A stretch of 52,279 nucleotides of DNA from DATBHM01 sp036557505 (GCA_036557505.1 DATBHM010000298.1:1-52279); one strand, 5' to 3'; shown: positions 1-8,647, counted from the stretch's first letter. Numbers and translations are program-made. The notes: generated by a model from the letters alone, not told the origin.

Positions 1-1
1 C

Positions 2-1213
2 ATGGACCTCGCCGCGGCGACCGGCGCGCCGGTGATCGGGATCAACGACTCGGGGGGGGCGCGCATCCAGGAGGGCGCCACGTCGCTCGCCGGCTACGGC
101 TACATCTTCGACCGCAACGTCCGGTCGTCGGGGGTCATCCCGCAGATCTCGCTCATCATGGGCCCGTGCGCCGGCGGGGCGGTCTACTCCCCCGCCATCA
201 CGGACTTCGTGTACATGGTCCGCGACACCTCCCACATGTTCATCACGGGTCCGGAGGTCATCAAGACGGTGACCGGCGAGGACGTTTCCTTCGAGCAGCT
301 CGGCGGCGCCGTCACGCACAACGCGCGGTCGGGCGTCGCGCAGTTCCTCGCGGAGGACGAGGAGGACTGCCTGGCGCAGGTCCGCTACCTGCTGTCGTTC
401 CTGCCGCAGAACAACCTCGAGGACCCGCCGGCGTACGCGCCCGCCGAGGACCCGGACGCCCGAGACGAGTCGCTCAACGACATCGTCCCCGCCTCCCCCC
501 GAGCCGCGTACGACATGCGGGCGGTGATCCAGAAGATCGTGGACGACGGCGAGTTCTACGAGGTCCACGCGCTGTACGCGATGTCGATCCTCACCGGGTT
601 CGCCCGGCTCGACGGGCGGGCCATCGGCGTGATCGCCAACCAGCCGAAGGTGCTGGCCGGCACCCTCGACATCGACTCCAGCGAGAAGGCGGCGCGGTTC
701 GTCCGGTTCTGCGACGCGTTCAACATCCCGCTGCTGGTGTTCGAGGACGTGCCCGGGTTCCTGCCGGGGACCCAGCAGGAGTACGGGGGGATCATCCGAC
801 ACGGCGCCAAGCTGCTGTACGCGTTCTCCGAGGCCACCGTGCCGAAGATGACCGTGATCACGCGCAAGGCGTACGGCGGAGCGTACGTCGTCATGAACTC
901 CAAGCACCTGCGGGCGGACGTGTGCTACGCGTGGCCCACCGCCGAGATCGCGGTCATGGGCCCCGAGGGCGCGGTCAACATCGTCATGCGCCGCGACATC
1001 GAGCAGGCCGAGGACAAGGAGGCCAAACGGGCCGAGCTGATCGCCGACTACGAGCGGAAGTTCGCCAACCCCTACATCGCGGCGGAACGCGGCTACGTCG
1101 ACGACGTGATCGAGCCGGCCGAGACGCGCTCCCGGCTGATCCGGTCGCTCCGGATGCTGTCGACCAAGCGGGAGGCCGTCCCGCCGCGCAAGCACGGGAA
1201 CATCCCGCTGTGA
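2..1213 (+). CDS. Acyl-CoA (propionyl-CoA) carboxylase, carboxyltransferase beta subunit, 5'-truncated by window
   Basis: Carboxyltransferase subunit that moves the carboxyl group from carboxybiotin to an acyl-CoA, typically propionyl- or acetyl-CoA. About 403 residues are visible against roughly 510 for the family, so about 110 N-terminal residues lie outside the window and the first Met codon is probably internal. The first crotonase-like oxyanion loop is GPCAGGA near visible residue 54, followed by the FITGPEVIKTVTGE segment. The second is KAYGGAYVVM near residue 288, followed by WPTAEIAVMGPEGAV. These are characteristic of PccB/AccD-type proteins. The stop overlaps the GTG start of the epsilon-like gene at 1210, an arrangement typical of actinobacterial acyl-CoA carboxylases. 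Its likely biotin-carboxylase partner is encoded far away at 31865. Acetyl versus propionyl specificity cannot be settled here. Confidence 0.95.
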   Translation: MDLAAATGAPVIGINDSGGARIQEGATSLAGYGYIFDRNVRSSGVIPQISLIMGPCAGGAVYSPAITDFVYMVRDTSHMFITGPEVIKTVTGEDVSFEQLGGAVTHNARSGVAQFLAEDEEDCLAQVRYLLSFLPQNNLEDPPAYAPAEDPDARDESLNDIVPASPRAAYDMRAVIQKIVDDGEFYEVHALYAMSILTGFARLDGRAIGVIANQPKVLAGTLDIDSSEKAARFVRFCDAFNIPLLVFEDVPGFLPGTQQEYGGIIRHGAKLLYAFSEATVPKMTVITRKAYGGAYVVMNSKHLRADVCYAWPTAEIAVMGPEGAVNIVMRRDIEQAEDKEAKRAELIADYERKFANPYIAAERGYVDDVIEPAETRSRLIRSLRMLSTKREAVPPRKHGNIPL

Positions 1214-1488
1214 GCTCGTTGGGCTCGTCGGACCCATCGCGGTTCGAGCTGCCCGGTGGCCTCTCGCCGCAGGAGGAGGCCGCCGTCCTCGCGGCGCTCG
1301 AGCAGTACTTCGTGGACACGGAACCGTCCACGCCGGACGCCTGGACCATGGCCGGCCGCCTCGACGCCACGGGCATGGGCGCGCTCCAGGCCCGCCATGC
1401 GGGAACCGGCGGATGGCGTTCGGCCGTGCGGAACACCTTCGCCCGCACCGGTGTTCCGCCCTTCCACGGTCGCGGCGACGCCGGCTGA
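1210..1488 (+). CDS. Small acyl-CoA carboxylase epsilon-like protein
   Basis: A 92-residue protein starting at GTG 1210, which overlaps the carboxylase beta stop by four bases. The N-terminal part has the LSPQEEAAVLAALEQYF helix; the C-terminal part has AWTMAGRLDATG followed by GGWRSAVRNTF. Actinobacterial carboxylases carry a short epsilon subunit directly after the beta gene, with an EEAA-type helix and a C-terminal W-x-R region, and it stabilises the alpha-beta complex. Position, size and these motifs fit that role. Sequence conservation of epsilon subunits is poor, so the assignment rests mainly on context. Alternatively it is an unrelated small protein translationally coupled to the beta subunit. 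Confidence 0.6.
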   Translation: MSSLGSSDPSRFELPGGLSPQEEAAVLAALEQYFVDTEPSTPDAWTMAGRLDATGMGALQARHAGTGGWRSAVRNTFARTGVPPFHGRGDAG

Positions 1489-1540
1489 GACGCCGACTCG
1501 GGGCGTGCCACCGGGCGGGCGGATCGTTCACCATAGGCGC

Positions 1541-1918
1541 ATGGACGAACACGAGGAACATCGACAGGACGACGAGCTCCCGGCCGGCGAGGCCGTCGAA
1601 CCCGAACTCGGGGCCGAGCGGACGGACGTCGCGGACCTGACCAGCGAGCTGGGACCGCCGGTCGACATCGGGACGTTCCCGCTGATGGATGCGATCCTGC
1701 TCGCCGGGCACCTCCGCTCGATGGGCATTCCGGCGACGTCCGACAACGACAGCCCGGACGGTCCCTTCCGCATGGCCCCCGGCATGGGCGGGTTCGGCCG
1801 CGTGTTCGTCAGGCCGGAAGACGCCGAACGGGCGCGGGACGAAGCGCAACGGATCGCCGACGGGACCGCCGAGGAGGTCGATCAGGCGGCCCCAGAGGGA
1901 ACCGGCGAGGGGCCGTGA
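1541..1918 (+). CDS. DUF2007-like small protein
   Basis: A 125-residue protein with an acidic N-terminus (about residues 1-45) and a compact domain of about 65 residues. That domain has the order FPLMDAILLAGHLRSMGIPA, then FGRVFVRPEDAERARD. This beta-alpha-beta pattern, ending in V-x-x-E-D-A-x-x-A, is the signature of DUF2007-type 'signal transducing' domains, whose biochemical role is unknown. ATG 1541 is used because the acidic region starts there. The stop overlaps the GTG of the CoA-transferase gene (1915), so the two are translationally coupled. The N-terminal low-complexity acidic tail looks disordered. No membrane segment. Confidence 0.6.
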   Translation: MDEHEEHRQDDELPAGEAVEPELGAERTDVADLTSELGPPVDIGTFPLMDAILLAGHLRSMGIPATSDNDSPDGPFRMAPGMGGFGRVFVRPEDAERARDEAQRIADGTAEEVDQAAPEGTGEGP

Positions 1919-3120
1919 CCGAAGCGCCCCGGCTCCCCCTCGACGGCGTCCGCGTCATCGACATCGCCACGGTGATCGCGGGCCCCGGCGCCACGGCCCG
2001 GCTGTCCGACTTCGGCGCGGACGTGATCAAGGTCGAGCACCCGGTGCAGGGCGACACCGCGCGGAACCTCGGCTGGCGCTCCGGCGACGTCTCGCTGCTG
2101 TGGAAGCACATCGGGCGGAACAAGCGCCCGGTCACCCTGGATCTGTCGCAGCGGGAGGGCCAGGACCTCCTGCTCCGCCTCGTCAAGGGCGCCGACGTCC
2201 TCGTGGAGTCGTTCCGTCCGGGGACCCTCGAGCGATGGAACCTCGCCCCGGACCGGCTCCTGGCCGGCAATCCGGGGCTGGTGGTCCTGCGGACGAGCGG
2301 GTTCGGGCAGACCGGGCCGTACGCGCCCCGCCCCGGGTTCGGGTCCCTGGCGGAGTCGTTGTCCGGCATGGCGCACATGACCGGGTTCGCCGACGGGCCA
2401 CCCGTCCTGCCCGCCGTCGCCCTCGCCGACGAGGTGGCCGGGCTGATGGGCGCGTTCGGCGTGATGGTCGCCCTGTACCACCGCGACGCGCGCGGCGGCG
2501 CCGGGCAGGTCATCGACCTCTCGCTCGTGGAATCGCTGTTCAGCCTGGTCGGACCGATCGCCGCGGTGTACGACACGCTGGGGGTGATCCCCGGCCGCAT
2601 CGGGAACCGCATCGTGTACTCGGCGCCGCGCGGGGCGTTCCGGACGCGGGACGGGAGGTGGGTCGCGATCAGCGGAACGTCGCAGTCGGTCGCCGAGCGC
2701 ATCCTCACGGCCATGGGCCGGCAGGACCTGCTGGACGACCCCCGCTTCGCGACGAACCAGGCCCGCCTGGCCAACGTCGACGAGCTGGACCGGGTCGTCG
2801 AGGCGTGGTTCTCGGAGCACGACCTCGACGAGGTGCTCCGTGTGATGGAGGAACATCACGCCGCCGCGGCTCCGATCCTCGACGCGGCCGGGATCGTGGC
2901 CGATCCCCACTACGCGGCGCGGGGGACCCTGGAGCGCCATCCCGACGAGGAGCTCGGCTCGGTGCTGCTCGCGAAGCCGCATCCGAGGCTGTCGGCGACG
3001 CCCGGCCGGGTCGCCCACCCCGGCCTCCGCGCCGGCTCGGCGAACGACGAGGTGTACCGCACGGAGCTCGGCCTCTCCGACGATCAGCTCGACGACCTCC
3101 GCGAACGGGGCGTGATCTGA
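1915..3120 (+). CDS. Class III CoA-transferase (CaiB/BaiF family)
   Basis: A full-length 401-residue family III CoA-transferase, which moves CoA between carboxylic acids through a mixed-anhydride/aspartyl-CoA mechanism. The N-terminus LDGVRVIDIATVIAGPGA and the following LSDFGADVIKVEHPVQGD are hallmarks of the family. WKHIGRNKRPVTLDLS and VLVESFRPGTLERWNL follow. The usual catalytic Asp region (GQVIDLSLVESLFSL) is present near residue 200. The GTG start overlaps the previous stop by four bases. The substrate cannot be deduced. The adjoining carboxylase genes suggest organic-acid activation or CoA recycling, which is inference. Confidence 0.93.
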   Translation: MTEAPRLPLDGVRVIDIATVIAGPGATARLSDFGADVIKVEHPVQGDTARNLGWRSGDVSLLWKHIGRNKRPVTLDLSQREGQDLLLRLVKGADVLVESFRPGTLERWNLAPDRLLAGNPGLVVLRTSGFGQTGPYAPRPGFGSLAESLSGMAHMTGFADGPPVLPAVALADEVAGLMGAFGVMVALYHRDARGGAGQVIDLSLVESLFSLVGPIAAVYDTLGVIPGRIGNRIVYSAPRGAFRTRDGRWVAISGTSQSVAERILTAMGRQDLLDDPRFATNQARLANVDELDRVVEAWFSEHDLDEVLRVMEEHHAAAAPILDAAGIVADPHYAARGTLERHPDEELGSVLLAKPHPRLSATPGRVAHPGLRAGSANDEVYRTELGLSDDQLDDLRERGVI

Positions 3121-3123
3121 GCC

Positions 3124-3420
3124 GTGGCCGCCATCAGGACCGTCGGTGCGGTGGACGGCCGCGAGGCCGCGTTGCTGGCCTTCGCCGGCGAGGGCGCCTC
3201 GGCCCCGCGGTTCCGGGGGAACGGGCCCCGCGACACGTACGGCCGCCACGACCACGGCTTCCACAAGGTGCTGTTCTGCCTGGCGGGGTCGATCGTGTTC
3301 CACACCGACGGGGGCGACGTCGAGCTCCGTCCCGGCGACCGCCTGGACCTCGACCCGGGGACCGGACACGCCGCCACCGTGGGGCCGGAGGGCTGCGAGT
3401 GCGTCGAGGCGTCACGATGA
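3124..3420 (+). CDS. Single-domain cupin protein
   Basis: A 98-residue cupin. Cupin motif 1 is recognisable as GRHDHGFHKVLFCLAGSIVF (two metal-type His, Lys, then the Gly turn). Motif 2 is ELRPGDRLDLDPGTGH with its terminal His. The fold is a small beta barrel that may bind a metal or ligand; the family is functionally very broad. The GTG start at 3124 lies three bases after the CoA-transferase stop, and the stop overlaps the ATG of the next glycosyltransferase. It is therefore embedded in the operon. No specific substrate can be proposed. Confidence 0.8.
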   Translation: MAAIRTVGAVDGREAALLAFAGEGASAPRFRGNGPRDTYGRHDHGFHKVLFCLAGSIVFHTDGGDVELRPGDRLDLDPGTGHAATVGPEGCECVEASR

Positions 3421-4547
3421 CGACCATCGCGTTCCACGTCGACCAGCTGTTCTCCTCCACCCCGGGCGGAGTCGGCACCTATGTTCGGAACCTCCTGCCA
3501 GCCCTGGCCCGGCAGGACCCGTCGGTGGACCTCCGGCCGTTCCACTCGCGGGTCACCACCAGCCCGTCGGCGGCGGACGAGACGCTCCTCCACCGGTTCC
3601 CGGTGGAGGAGCTCGCGGGCACGATCCGGTCGCTGTACCCGAGGTGGAACCTCACCGGCCGACCGCCGCTCCCGCCCGCGCTCGCGGCCGCCGACCTGGT
3701 GCATGCGGCGTCGGCCGTGGGGGTTCCCCCGGCCGGCGACGGTCAGAAGCTGGTCGTGACCGTGCACGACCTGGCGTTCCTGGCGGTGCCGTGGTGCTTC
3801 CCGCGCCAGTGGCGGCAGATGTACCGGATGGGCCTCCGGGCCGCGGTCCGCCGGGCCGACGCGATCGTGACGCCGTCGCGCTCGACGGCGGAGGACCTGC
3901 TCTCGCGGACCAAGGTGGACCCGTCGCGCGTCCACGTGATCCCCCTGGCCGCCGCCCTCCCGGCATCCGGCGTCGATCCCGACCCGGCCCTCGCCCGCCT
4001 GAAGATCCCGCGGCCCTACATCCTGTCGGTCGGGACGCTGGAACCGAGGAAGAACCTGGTCCGGCTGGTCCGGGCGTACCGGCGCCTGGCGACGACCGGC
4101 GTTCCCCACGCGCTCGTCCTGGCCGGGCCGCTCGGGTGGCATCGCCAGGCGCTGCTGCGCGAGCTCGCCCTGGCCGGTCCGGGTGACATCGTGCTGACCG
4201 GGAGGGTGACCTCGGACGACATCGACGCGCTGTACCGACGCGCGGACCTGTTCGTGTACCCGGCGATCTACGAGGGGTTCGGATTGCCGGTCCTCGAGGC
4301 CATGGCCCGGGGCGTCCCGACGATCTCGTCGAGCACGACCTCGCTGCCGGAGGTCGCCGGCGACGCGGCGGTGGGCGTGCACCCCGGGTCGATCCGGGAG
4401 ATCGAGGCCGGCATGCAGCGCGTGCTCGACGACCCCGCACTGGCCGACCGCCTGCGCGAGGACGGCCTGGCCCGCGCGCAACGATTCTCCTGGGACGAGG
4501 CGGCCCGGCTCACCCTGCAGGTGTACGAGAAGGCGCTCGGCCGATGA
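3417..4547 (+). CDS. Glycosyltransferase family 1 (GT-B, GT4-like)
   Basis: A 376-residue retaining glycosyltransferase with two Rossmann domains. The N-terminal acceptor domain begins IAFHVDQLFSSTPGGVGTYV, with the Gly-rich GGVGTY loop. The C-terminal nucleotide-sugar domain has SVGTLEPRKNLVRLVRAY and the E-x7-E signature YEGFGLPVLEAMARGVP, followed by SLPEVAGDAA. The family uses nucleotide-diphospho-sugars such as GDP-mannose or UDP-glucose, usually for cell-envelope glycans. ATG 3417 overlaps the cupin stop, and the gene overlaps the next glycosyltransferase by four bases, so the two transferases probably act in the same glycoconjugate pathway. Confidence 0.93.
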   Translation: MTTIAFHVDQLFSSTPGGVGTYVRNLLPALARQDPSVDLRPFHSRVTTSPSAADETLLHRFPVEELAGTIRSLYPRWNLTGRPPLPPALAAADLVHAASAVGVPPAGDGQKLVVTVHDLAFLAVPWCFPRQWRQMYRMGLRAAVRRADAIVTPSRSTAEDLLSRTKVDPSRVHVIPLAAALPASGVDPDPALARLKIPRPYILSVGTLEPRKNLVRLVRAYRRLATTGVPHALVLAGPLGWHRQALLRELALAGPGDIVLTGRVTSDDIDALYRRADLFVYPAIYEGFGLPVLEAMARGVPTISSSTTSLPEVAGDAAVGVHPGSIREIEAGMQRVLDDPALADRLREDGLARAQRFSWDEAARLTLQVYEKALGR

Positions 4548-5503
4548 CGACCGACCTGAAGGTCTCGCTGATCTCGACCGTGAAGGACGCGGCGTCGGAG
4601 GTGGGCGAGTTCCTCGACTCGATCGCGAGCCAGACCCGCCGGCCGGACGAGGTCGTGATCTGCGACGGCGGTTCCATCGACGGCACCGCCGAGGTGATCC
4701 GCGCGGCGGAGGGTGTGACGCTGGTCGAGGAGCCCCATGCGAACATCTCGCGCGGACGGAACCTGGCCATCCGGGCTGCGACCCACGACGTCATCGCGGT
4801 GTCCGACGCCGACTGCGTGCTCGACCCGGGGTGGCTGGCGGCTCTGCTCGGGGCGATCGAACGCGGCGCCGACGTCGCCATGGGCACGTCCGAGCCACTC
4901 ACCCGGTCGTTCTTCCAGGATCTCGCCGCCGCCGTGGCGGTCCCCGACCGCTCGGAGCTCCGGGAGGAGCGCTTCATGCCCTCCTCCCGATCGGTGGCCT
5001 TCCGGCGGGAGACGCTCGAGGCCGCCGGCGGGTACCCGGAGTGGCTCGACATCGGCGAGGACATGTTCGTGAACCACCGCGTGCTCGAGCTCGGCGCCCG
5101 ACGGGAGCTGGTGCCCGAGGCCGTGGTCAGGTGGCGCGCCCGCGAGGACCTCGGCGGTCACTGGCGCCAGTACCGGGGCTACGCCGAGGGCGACGCGCTC
5201 GCCGGGATGTACCCCCGCCGGCACATGCTGCGGTTCGCCGTGTACGGGGGGCTGGCGGCCGCCGTCGCCTCGCGCGACCGGCGAGCGTACCTGGCCGCGG
5301 CCGCCGGCGGCGTGCTGTACGCCGGGAAGCCCCTGCGGCGGGCGTTCCGGCGAATCGACGGCCCCGGCCGGAAGGCGGCGGCGGCGATCGCCGTCCCCGC
5401 CCTCATGGCCGTCACCGACGCCGCGAAGATGGCCGGGTACGTGCGCGGTCTGGTCCGCCGCGGCTCAAGCTCGGCCGGGGGCAGGTCGAAGCCGGAGTTC
5501 TGA
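4544..5503 (+). CDS. Glycosyltransferase family 2 (GT-A)
   Basis: A 319-residue GT-A enzyme. It opens with KVSLISTVKDAASEVGEFLDS, then the DEVVICDGGSIDGT motif and a D-x-D-type metal site in VIAVSDADCVLDPGW. GGYPEWLDIGEDMFVNHR provides the acceptor-side E-D dyad. The C-terminal 90 residues contain two Ala-rich hydrophobic stretches (FAVYGGLAAAVAS and AAAAIAVPALMAVTDAAKM), so the protein may be membrane-associated. ATG 4544 overlaps the previous stop and the next gene overlaps it by one base. Likely role: addition of a sugar to a lipid-linked or surface glycan. Confidence 0.9.
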   Translation: MTTDLKVSLISTVKDAASEVGEFLDSIASQTRRPDEVVICDGGSIDGTAEVIRAAEGVTLVEEPHANISRGRNLAIRAATHDVIAVSDADCVLDPGWLAALLGAIERGADVAMGTSEPLTRSFFQDLAAAVAVPDRSELREERFMPSSRSVAFRRETLEAAGGYPEWLDIGEDMFVNHRVLELGARRELVPEAVVRWRAREDLGGHWRQYRGYAEGDALAGMYPRRHMLRFAVYGGLAAAVASRDRRAYLAAAAGGVLYAGKPLRRAFRRIDGPGRKAAAAIAVPALMAVTDAAKMAGYVRGLVRRGSSSAGGRSKPEF

Positions 5504-6261
5504 TGCGCGATCACGGCCCCGAGCCCGGAGGGACCTTCCTCGAGCGCGACGAACACGCCGGGCGCGCCATGCCCCCGCCCCAGCCGTTCCGCCCCGACCG
5601 GCCGTCGCCGTTCGAGGGGCTGGACCCGTCCGCCCTCGTTCCGCCCCCCAGGCCCGACCACGCCCCCGCCGCCGTGGAGCGTGGCGTCCGACGCTACGTC
5701 CGCCGGCCGGTCGGCCGGCACATGGCGATGCTGTTCGGCATCCTGCTCGTCGGTGTCGTCGTGGGCCTGGTGACCACGATCGGCGAGGGCCGGGAGGTGC
5801 TCTCCCACGACCGGCTGTTCACCGGGAACGCCGGCGTGAGCTTCACGGTCGGCGGCATCTTCGTGCACAACGCGCTCGTCGTGATCGTCCCGCTGCTGAT
5901 GTTCCCGATCCTGTTCTGGGGCCCGGCCGGATCGCTCGCGATCACCGGGTTCGCCGTCGGCCGGCTGGCCGGGCTGTGGCAGGTCCTCAACCTGCCGAAC
6001 GGCGCGCTCGTCCTGGCGCTCGTCCCCCACGGGCTGATCGAGATCCCGTCGTTCCTGCTGGCCGGCACGATCGCCTGGCGGCTCGGCGCGGCCTCCTGGG
6101 ACTTCCGGCACTTCGGCGGAACCTGGTGGGGCCGAACGCGCCCCGCGGTGCTGGCGGCGCTGCCGTTCGTGCTCGCGGCCGTGGCGGCGCTGGCCGTGGC
6201 GGCGGTCGTGGAGGTCAAGGTGACCCCGGCGCTCGTCCACGCGGTCTACCCGGACCTCTGA
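5503..6261 (+). CDS. SpoIIM/DUF95-like multi-pass membrane protein
   Basis: A 252-residue protein. The first ~75 residues are Pro/Arg-rich and cytoplasmic. About four to five membrane segments follow, including MLFGILLVGVVVGLVTTIG, ALVVIVPLLMFPILFWGP, the LVPHGLIEIPSFLLAG region and a C-terminal LAALPFVLAAVAALAVAA helix. The F-x-H-N motif before a helix (GGIFVHNALVV) and the conserved G-x-x-E-I-P-S (HGLIEIPSFLLAG) fit the Stage II sporulation protein M family. That family is widespread in non-sporulating bacteria and archaea with unknown function. The ATG overlaps the glycosyltransferase stop. A link to envelope glycan export is only suggested by the operon. Confidence 0.65.
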   Translation: MRDHGPEPGGTFLERDEHAGRAMPPPQPFRPDRPSPFEGLDPSALVPPPRPDHAPAAVERGVRRYVRRPVGRHMAMLFGILLVGVVVGLVTTIGEGREVLSHDRLFTGNAGVSFTVGGIFVHNALVVIVPLLMFPILFWGPAGSLAITGFAVGRLAGLWQVLNLPNGALVLALVPHGLIEIPSFLLAGTIAWRLGAASWDFRHFGGTWWGRTRPAVLAALPFVLAAVAALAVAAVVEVKVTPALVHAVYPDL

Positions 6262-6348
6262 TCGAGGCTCGGGTTCACCCGCCGCCCGCTGGGTAGGACC
6301 GATGGTGAGGGCCCGCGGACGTCGAGCCCCGGGAAGGATCCCGTGACC

Positions 6349-6825
6349 ATGCGCATCGGACGGATCGCCGCGGCCGCCGGCAAGGGAGCGGTCGCCGGCG
6401 CCGCCGGAACGGCGGCCATCACCGTCTCGCAGCTGATCGAGTCGAAGATCCGTGGCCGGGAGATGAGCACCTCCGCGGCCGAAGCCGTCGAGCACGTCCT
6501 CGACGTCGAGCCCCGCCACGGGAAGGCCGAGCAGAAGCTGAACAACGTCGCTCACTTCGGCTACGGCACCGCCTGGGGCGTGCCGCGCGGCCTGCTGGGG
6601 GTGCTCGGCCTCGGGGCGGTGCCGGCCACGCTGGTGCACTTCATGGGCGTGCAGGCAGCGGCGATGGTGGTGGTGCCCCGGACGACCGACTCACCGCCGG
6701 CCACGGAGTGGCCGAAGCGGGAGATCGCGATCGAGACACTGCACCATGTCGTGTACGCGGTCGCGGCCGGCGCCGTCTACTCCTGGCTCACGCGCAGCGA
6801 ACAGAAGTCGTCCGAGCTGGACTAG
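6349..6825 (+). CDS. Small hypothetical membrane protein
   Basis: A 158-residue protein I do not recognise. It has a hydrophobic Ala/Gly-rich N-terminus (AAAAGKGAVAGAAGTAAITV), a central hydrophilic region with HVLDVEPRHGKAEQ, and two weak membrane stretches (GLLGVLGLGAVPATLVHFMG and HHVVYAVAAGAVYSWLT). The pattern resembles DUF1440-like inner-membrane proteins, but I would not insist. AAGGA at 6334-6338 supports ATG 6349 (10-base spacing); GTG 6343 in the same frame is the alternative. The last four bases overlap the convergent amidohydrolase gene. Confidence 0.6.
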   Translation: MRIGRIAAAAGKGAVAGAAGTAAITVSQLIESKIRGREMSTSAAEAVEHVLDVEPRHGKAEQKLNNVAHFGYGTAWGVPRGLLGVLGLGAVPATLVHFMGVQAAAMVVVPRTTDSPPATEWPKREIAIETLHHVVYAVAAGAVYSWLTRSEQKSSELD

Positions 6826-7676
6826 TCGGGATCGTCGTCGAGGCCGAGCAGGCGGGCGGCGTTCTCCTTCAGGATCGGCTCGGCGGCGCCCTCGGGGAGG
6901 CCGAGCTCGTCGAACTCCCGGAACCACCGGTCGAGGTCGATGAACGGGTAGTCGCTGCCGAACAGGGTCTGCCGGTTGAGCCGCTTGCCGATCTCCCGCT
7001 TGACCTCGGGCGGAAGATAGCCGGGCGCCCACCCGCTGAGCTCGACGTACACGTTCGACGCGTGCAGCGCGATGGCCAGGCATTCCATGAACCACGGCCA
7101 CCCGAAGTGCGCGGCGATCAGCGTGAGCCCGGGGAAGTCGGCCGCCAGCGAGTCGAGGAACCCGGGGTGCGAGTACCGGATCTTGGTCCCGCCGGCGCCC
7201 GGCGTCCCGGCCCCGATGCCGCACGTTCCCGTATGGAACAGGCAGATCAGGCCGTGCTCCTGTGCGGCCTGCCAGATCGGGTAGAACCGCGTCTCACCGG
7301 GGTCGAACGCCTGCATGGTCGGGTGGATCTTCAGGCCCTTCATGCCGAGGTCGGCGACCTCCTTGACGGTGTCGACCGCGTCGTCGGTGTGGGGGTCGAC
7401 GCTGCCGAACCCCATCAGCGCGCCGGGGAACCTCGAGGACAGGTCGGCGAGCCACTCGTTCCCCATCCAGCCTCTGCCGGTGACGGACTCGTCGTCCCAG
7501 TCGAGCACGACGCCGAGGATGTCGCGGGAGGCGTACTCCTCGGCGACGTCCTCGATCGTCTTGCGGGGGACCTTGGCGCGGAAGTACGCCTCGGTGGCCG
7601 GGAGCAGCGGGCCGATGGCCTGGTCGAGCCACTGGTCCATCGGGAGATGGACGTGCAGGTCGATCGCCTTCGGCAT
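6822..7676 (-). CDS. Amidohydrolase family (Amidohydro_2/TIM-barrel) protein
   Basis: A 284-residue TIM-barrel metal-dependent hydrolase or decarboxylase. The N-terminus has the strand-1 D-x-H-x-H motif (AIDLHVHLPM). Later barrel elements are GLKIHPTMQAF (strand 5), GLICLFHTGT, TLIAAHFGWPW (strand 6 His) and the terminal TLFGSDYPF, with the conserved Asp of the family. Relatives include ACMSD-like decarboxylases and lactone hydrolases. It starts four bases after the 3-hydroxyacyl-CoA dehydrogenase stop on the same strand, so it is probably co-transcribed and linked to degradation of a carboxylic or aromatic acid. The substrate is unknown. Confidence 0.88.
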   Translation of the reverse strand: MPKAIDLHVHLPMDQWLDQAIGPLLPATEAYFRAKVPRKTIEDVAEEYASRDILGVVLDWDDESVTGRGWMGNEWLADLSSRFPGALMGFGSVDPHTDDAVDTVKEVADLGMKGLKIHPTMQAFDPGETRFYPIWQAAQEHGLICLFHTGTCGIGAGTPGAGGTKIRYSHPGFLDSLAADFPGLTLIAAHFGWPWFMECLAIALHASNVYVELSGWAPGYLPPEVKREIGKRLNRQTLFGSDYPFIDLDRWFREFDELGLPEGAAEPILKENAARLLGLDDDPD

Positions 7677-7680
7677 CGGG

Positions 7681-8556
7681 CTAGCGCTGCTCGCCGCTCG
7701 AGTAGTCGTAGAACCCGCGACCGGACTTCCGCCCGAAGAGCCCCGCGGAGACCATGCGCTTCAGCAGGGTGGGCGCCGCGTACAGCGGGTCCTTGAACTC
7801 GTCGTACAGGACGTTCGAGATGTACAGCGCGGTGTCGAGGCCGATCAGGTCGAGCAGCGTGAGCGGCCCCATGGGGTGCGCGAGGCCGAGGTGCACGGCC
7901 GTGTCGATGTCCTCCTTGGTGGCCACCCCATCGTCGAGCATCTGCACGGCGCTGTTCAGGTAGGGCACCAGGAGGAAGTTCACGATGAACCCCGCCCGAT
8001 CCTTGCTGAGCACGGTCGTCTTGCCGATGCGTTCGCCGTACGCGCGGGCGAAGTCGAGCGTCTCGTCCGACGTCTGGAGGCCCCGGATGACCTCGAGCAG
8101 CTTCAGCACCGGCGGCGGGTTGAAGAAGTGCATCCCGATGACCTTGTCGGGGCGCGTCGTCTTCGCGGCCAGCTCGGCGATGGGCAGCGACGAGGTGTTG
8201 GTCGCCAGCACGACCTCGTCACGCGTGAGGTCGTCGAGCTGCTGGAACACCCCGAGCTTGATGTCGAGGTCCTCGGTGGCGGCCTCGATCACGAGGTCGA
8301 CGTCGGCCAGCGACCGGAGGTCGGTGCCGCCGGTGATGCGCCCGAGGATGCCGTCACGGTCGTCCGCGGCGAGCTTGCCCTTGTCGACGGCACGCGCGGT
8401 CGAGCGCTCGACCTTGCCCCGCCCCTCCTCGACCTTCTCGTCGGAGATCTCGACGAACACCACGTCCTGGCCGGACCGGGCGATCACCTCGATGATCCCC
8501 GAACCCATGATCCCCGCTCCGATGACCCCGACCTTGCGAACCTCGTCAGCCTTCAT
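7681..8556 (-). CDS. 3-hydroxybutyryl-CoA / 3-hydroxyacyl-CoA dehydrogenase
   Basis: A 291-residue NAD(P)-dependent dehydrogenase interconverting 3-hydroxyacyl-CoA and 3-oxoacyl-CoA. The N-terminal Rossmann motif is VGVIGAGIMGSGI. NTSSLPIAELA and the catalytic His in VIGMHFFNPPPVLKLLEV follow. The helical C-terminal domain has FIVNFLLVPYLNSAVQMLDDG and HPMGPLTLLDLIGLD. Length and order match the stand-alone Hbd/PaaH type, with no enoyl-CoA hydratase fusion. AAAGG lies about nine bases before ATG 8556. It is the first gene of a two-gene unit with the amidohydrolase. It could serve butyrate/PHB, phenylacetate or beta-oxidation metabolism. Confidence 0.93.
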   Translation of the reverse strand: MKADEVRKVGVIGAGIMGSGIIEVIARSGQDVVFVEISDEKVEEGRGKVERSTARAVDKGKLAADDRDGILGRITGGTDLRSLADVDLVIEAATEDLDIKLGVFQQLDDLTRDEVVLATNTSSLPIAELAAKTTRPDKVIGMHFFNPPPVLKLLEVIRGLQTSDETLDFARAYGERIGKTTVLSKDRAGFIVNFLLVPYLNSAVQMLDDGVATKEDIDTAVHLGLAHPMGPLTLLDLIGLDTALYISNVLYDEFKDPLYAAPTLLKRMVSAGLFGRKSGRGFYDYSSGEQR

Positions 8557-8631
8557 CGTTCGTGCCTTTCTGGAGGATGTGGGCGCCAGACGGGCCCGGG
8601 AAGACTAGCGGCGGCCGCACCATCGCGCCAA

Positions 8632-8647
8632 GAGGGGGCCGCCCCTC
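8632..8647 (-). terminator. Possible hairpin terminator at end of AraC gene
   Basis: A 6-bp inverted repeat (GAGGGG/CCCCTC, 4-base loop) overlaps the stop codon of the AraC gene and is followed on the minus strand by only two T residues. It could stop transcription before the dehydrogenase promoter, but the weak T-tract makes this tentative. Confidence 0.3.
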
